In this document: positions 61,234 to 64,000 of the stretch, piece by piece
How the letters are laid out: every line of letters begins with the position of its first letter
How positions within the stretch are numbered: the stretch's first letter is position 1
Assembly (NCBI RefSeq): GCF_032854445.1
Contig: NC_088300.1
Location: forward strand, 44,881,682-44,945,681
Origin: Liolophura sinensis
Taxonomy: Eukaryota; Mollusca; Polyplacophora; Chitonida; Chitonidae
Length of the DNA: 64,000 nucleotides
Direction of reading: 5' to 3'
Notes under the pieces: model-generated
Seen by the model: the letters and a program-made list of their open reading frames with translations, nothing else
What the model was told of the DNA's origin: nothing
Database searches by the model: none
Translations under genes and position numbers: made by a program

Positions 61234-63205
61234 TCTTCACTTTTTCCACACTGTGGATTTTTATGTGCATAAAATATTCTAAATCCAAGGTTTCGTAATC
61301 GTTTTAATATTTGAAGACTGGACCTGGTGTCTTGTGTGTTGTGCAGCTCGATGAGAAATTGTCTGACGTTATTCAGGGACCCGTCGGCGATGGCTGTTGT
61401 CAGTGTAGACCATTCGCTGCTCTCTATATCCATCTTCAGAACATCAATGGGGCGCTAGAATTAATGAGTCAATATATTAGCTATTTATTTTATTATGATA
61501 ATAAAACAATAATCATCATCATCATCATTATTATTCACGATTATAAACTGAAAAATCAAAATCATTACAAACAAAGCTGAGAATAAATAGGCCATATGAC
61601 ATAAAGTTGGGCTAACCAAAGCCTATAAGCACAAACACTGGATGCGTTCTGGAGACAAGAACTAATGATAGCCATAAGAACATAAAGTAGGGCAAAGGTC
61701 ATTTGAACTGTTTCCAATCTGGTGAGTAAGGACGGGAAAAGGTTGGGGTTGGGGTGGGTGGAGGGGGCAGCTACTTCACTGATGGGCGAATTCATGTATG
61801 TGGCTTCATTGAATATGGCTCACTACATTTGGGGCTGTTGTCGTATAAGTCAAATATTCTTGAGTACGGCATTAAACTCCAGTGAAATAAATAAATAAAC
61901 AAATCACTTTTTGCAGCTACAGCTTTGCGAGTGAAATATGAACTCAAATTACAGGGAAAAACAAAAACCACAATGGGCTAGGAGACACCACCATTACAAA
62001 CCATACAGCTATTCCATTTTATGCTGAAATTTACATTTATGAATGGTGTTTTTGTAGATATTTTGTAAAAAATTCAATTTATTAAGTAAAGGATTGTACA
62101 TACACTCTATTCCTTGATTTTTGGTCCAAAAATCCATATTCACCAATGAAATCAAAAATTCTGTATTTACCAAGAAAAACTCAAAGACTGCCTTTCAGTA
62201 ACTGTCAGACACTAACTACCGATTCTAAACAGTAACACATGCCCACACCAAACTAATATTTTTTATAGCTAATTATTTGGGCTATTCTACAATAACAGCA
62301 AAAATTATATTGGATTTGCGCAGATCCATTTTTGCTGAAAAAAGTCTTCTTTACAGTATCTTTCAGCATCCTTTATTGATCAAATATATCCTTCTAGATA
62401 AAGCCAGGACCTACTTCTGTATGCTGCAAATCCTGTCGTATCTGCTTCAGTGTTTTAAGCGACCAGCCAGGATGGATGACTTTCATTTGATTTACGTTTG
62501 CCCCATACACCCCCAGATCGTAAAACGTCACATTCTCACTTCGCTTTGTTGTTGATACGCCCATACTACAGAAAGTAGGTAAAACAGACACTGGTATTAT
62601 CAAATATATAATTTAGGCGTTTTGTCGAAGCAAATAAGTACACTTAAGTTAGTATGTTTGTACTGCATATTGATACCAAGAATAGCTCAAATCAAACCAA
62701 TCCATTCTAATACTTAAAGACGCACTAAAAACTAGATGGATGGCCCCTTTATGGAATGCTATTTACCAGATCACATTATTTCAGGTTTTCTAATCGCACG
62801 TCTTGTACACTCCTCAGAGAACATGACAGAAAACCACAAACCAGTCTAATAGAATACATGTGTGTACATGTACATATACTGTGTCTTCCTGTAGCTTGGC
62901 GAGTCCATGCAACCAGACATGCCGCCACTGAAGTACCATGCCGAAGGCACCAGACATGGCACTCCATCCAGTCACATTACACTGACACCAGGCCAACCAG
63001 CCCTGTTTCTTTACTATTTACTCAAGTGATTTTATATGTCTTTAGTATGAACCAACCCGAGTTTGATCCTGGTCTGAAAGAAGGTGTGAGAATGAAGTAA
63101 TTTATGTAAGAAGAGCGTATGTAAGCCCACCTTGGATCAAAGGCATGTACTTCACACCCATAATGTCTTGCAATCATGTCATCAAAGGAAAAATCAAAGG
63201 CTATG
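61164..63205 (-). CDS. METTL24-like FkbM-family methyltransferase, last three exons, 5' part off the right edge
   Basis: Exons 63205-63131, 62565-62415 and 61454-61164 join in phase (split Ser codon, then phase 0). Family hallmarks in order: DFSFDDMIARHYGCEVHAFDP (SAM-site region, shown as DFSF and CEVHAFDPS across the junction), VTFYDLGVYG, then IDVLKMDIESSEW and NVRQFLIELH, then FYAHKNPQC. These match METTL24 and its many invertebrate relatives, usually type II membrane proteins of the secretory pathway with uncharacterised substrates. The final residues ELQMIHIPSCLVK are part of a tandem repeat, so the C-terminus may have been changed by the duplication. The missing N-terminal half would hold any membrane anchor. 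Family call is firm; exact orthologue is not. Confidence 0.9.
61815..61905 (+). mobile_element. Family A SINE 3' fragment
   Basis: CAAATATTCTTGAGTACGGC, ATTAAACTCCAGTGAAATAA and an ATAAATAAAC tail. Within a METTL24-like intron. Confidence 0.75.
62880..63080 (-). mobile_element. Family B-related element, partial
   Basis: GCCGCCACTGAAGTACCATG, CCGAAGGCA, ACACTGACACCAGGCCAACC and TTTAGTATGAACCAACC parallel 7830-8025. It ends about 50 bp before the METTL24-like exon at 63131. Confidence 0.7.
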
Positions 63206-63454
63206 CTGAAAACAAATTCAAACACTGGAGTTAGGTGCAAAACGGAAACACAGAAATGCATACCAACAATTCTCAAACAAAAATAAGACTAACAGTGCTA
63301 GTCATGAATCATGTTACACGTAATATCAATGAATAATCTTATTCATTAAAACCAGCCTGCTATCCATTTGCTTAATGTACACGTCACATCCTGTCCTACC
63401 AAGGCAAATCTTTGTAAGCAACTTTCAGGTTTACTCCAAATCCCAGCTCATATC

Positions 63455-64000
63455 TCTATGAACTGTATGCCCCACTCCCATCTCTATCCACTGTATACTC
63501 CACTCCCATCTCTGTCCACTTTATACCTCACTCCCATTCCTATTCAATGTAAACCACACTCCCATCCCTATCCACTGTACACCCCACTCCCATCCCTATG
63601 CACTGTACACCACACTCTTATCCCTATCCAATATACACTCCAATGTACACTCCACTCTCATCCCTATCCACTGTACACCCCACTATAATGTACACTCCAC
63701 TCCCATCCCTATCCACTGTACACCCCACAACCTTCTCTATCCACTGCACACTCCACTCCCATTTTTACCCACTGTAGTGTACACCCCACTCCCACCTCCA
63801 TCCACTGTACAACTCGCTCCCACTTTTACCCACTGTAGTGTACACCTCACTCCCATTTCTATCCAATGTACACCCCACTCCCACCTCTATTCACTGTACA
63901 CTCCACTCCCACTTGTACCCACTGTAGTGTACACCCCATTCCCATCTCTATCCACTGTACACCCCACTCCCATTTTTACCCACTGTAGTGTACACCCCAC
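63455..64000. repeat. About 28-bp minisatellite, continues off the right edge
   Basis: Twenty-odd copies built from CCACTCCCATCTCTAT and CCACTGTACACC, with a longer variant carrying CACTGTAGTGTACACC in the right part. Within the METTL24-like gene's upstream intron. Confidence 0.93.

Noticed and set aside
63368-63688. 106-codon Pro/Thr/Leu-rich frame
   Set aside because: Translation of the about 28-bp minisatellite at the right edge.

Overview
This is eukaryotic nuclear DNA: intron-rich, AT-rich, with spliced protein-coding genes separated by dense short repeats. The gene complement is animal. The repeats (many tRNA-headed SINEs with AAATA or CACT tails, and frequent TACATGTA-like words) point to a marine lophotrochozoan, most likely a mollusc. 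That placement is inference.

Layout: (1) positions 1-12,082, minus strand: SAAL1, eleven probable exons, running off the left edge. (2) 14,444-31,081, plus strand: an ATGL/PNPLA2-type patatin triglyceride lipase in eight exons, with every splice phase agreeing. (3) 34,245-35,437, minus strand: POLR2L (RPABC5), the 67-residue subunit shared by RNA polymerases I, II and III, in two short exons. (4) 38,959-43,753 and 50,889-56,222, plus strand: two tandem tetraspanin genes with the same seven-exon, all-phase-0 architecture. (5) 61,164-63,205, minus strand: the last three exons of a METTL24-like FkbM-type methyltransferase that continues off the right edge.

The gene order is the main result. An ATGL gene, a divergently transcribed POLR2L and a tetraspanin starting head-to-head with POLR2L is also the order I recall at human 11p15.5 (PNPLA2 - CRACR2B - CD151 - POLR2L - TSPAN4). 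SAAL1 lies elsewhere on human 11p. This looks like an ancient conserved bilaterian gene neighbourhood.

The second theme is tandem duplication that captures exon edges. One SAAL1 exon (124 bp) is followed by three more copies at a period almost equal to its own length, which run into a 126-bp minisatellite. A second SAAL1 exon edge is triplicated at about 73 bp. The METTL24-like terminal codons and stop are repeated in 102-bp units. Around the genes are at least a dozen SINE pieces (several with clear target-site duplications, one nested in a MITE), several MITE and foldback families, a Crypton-like tyrosine recombinase relic and long TA tracts. I saw no rRNA, functional tRNA, CRISPR array, or recognisable retrovirus, LTR element or Polinton.
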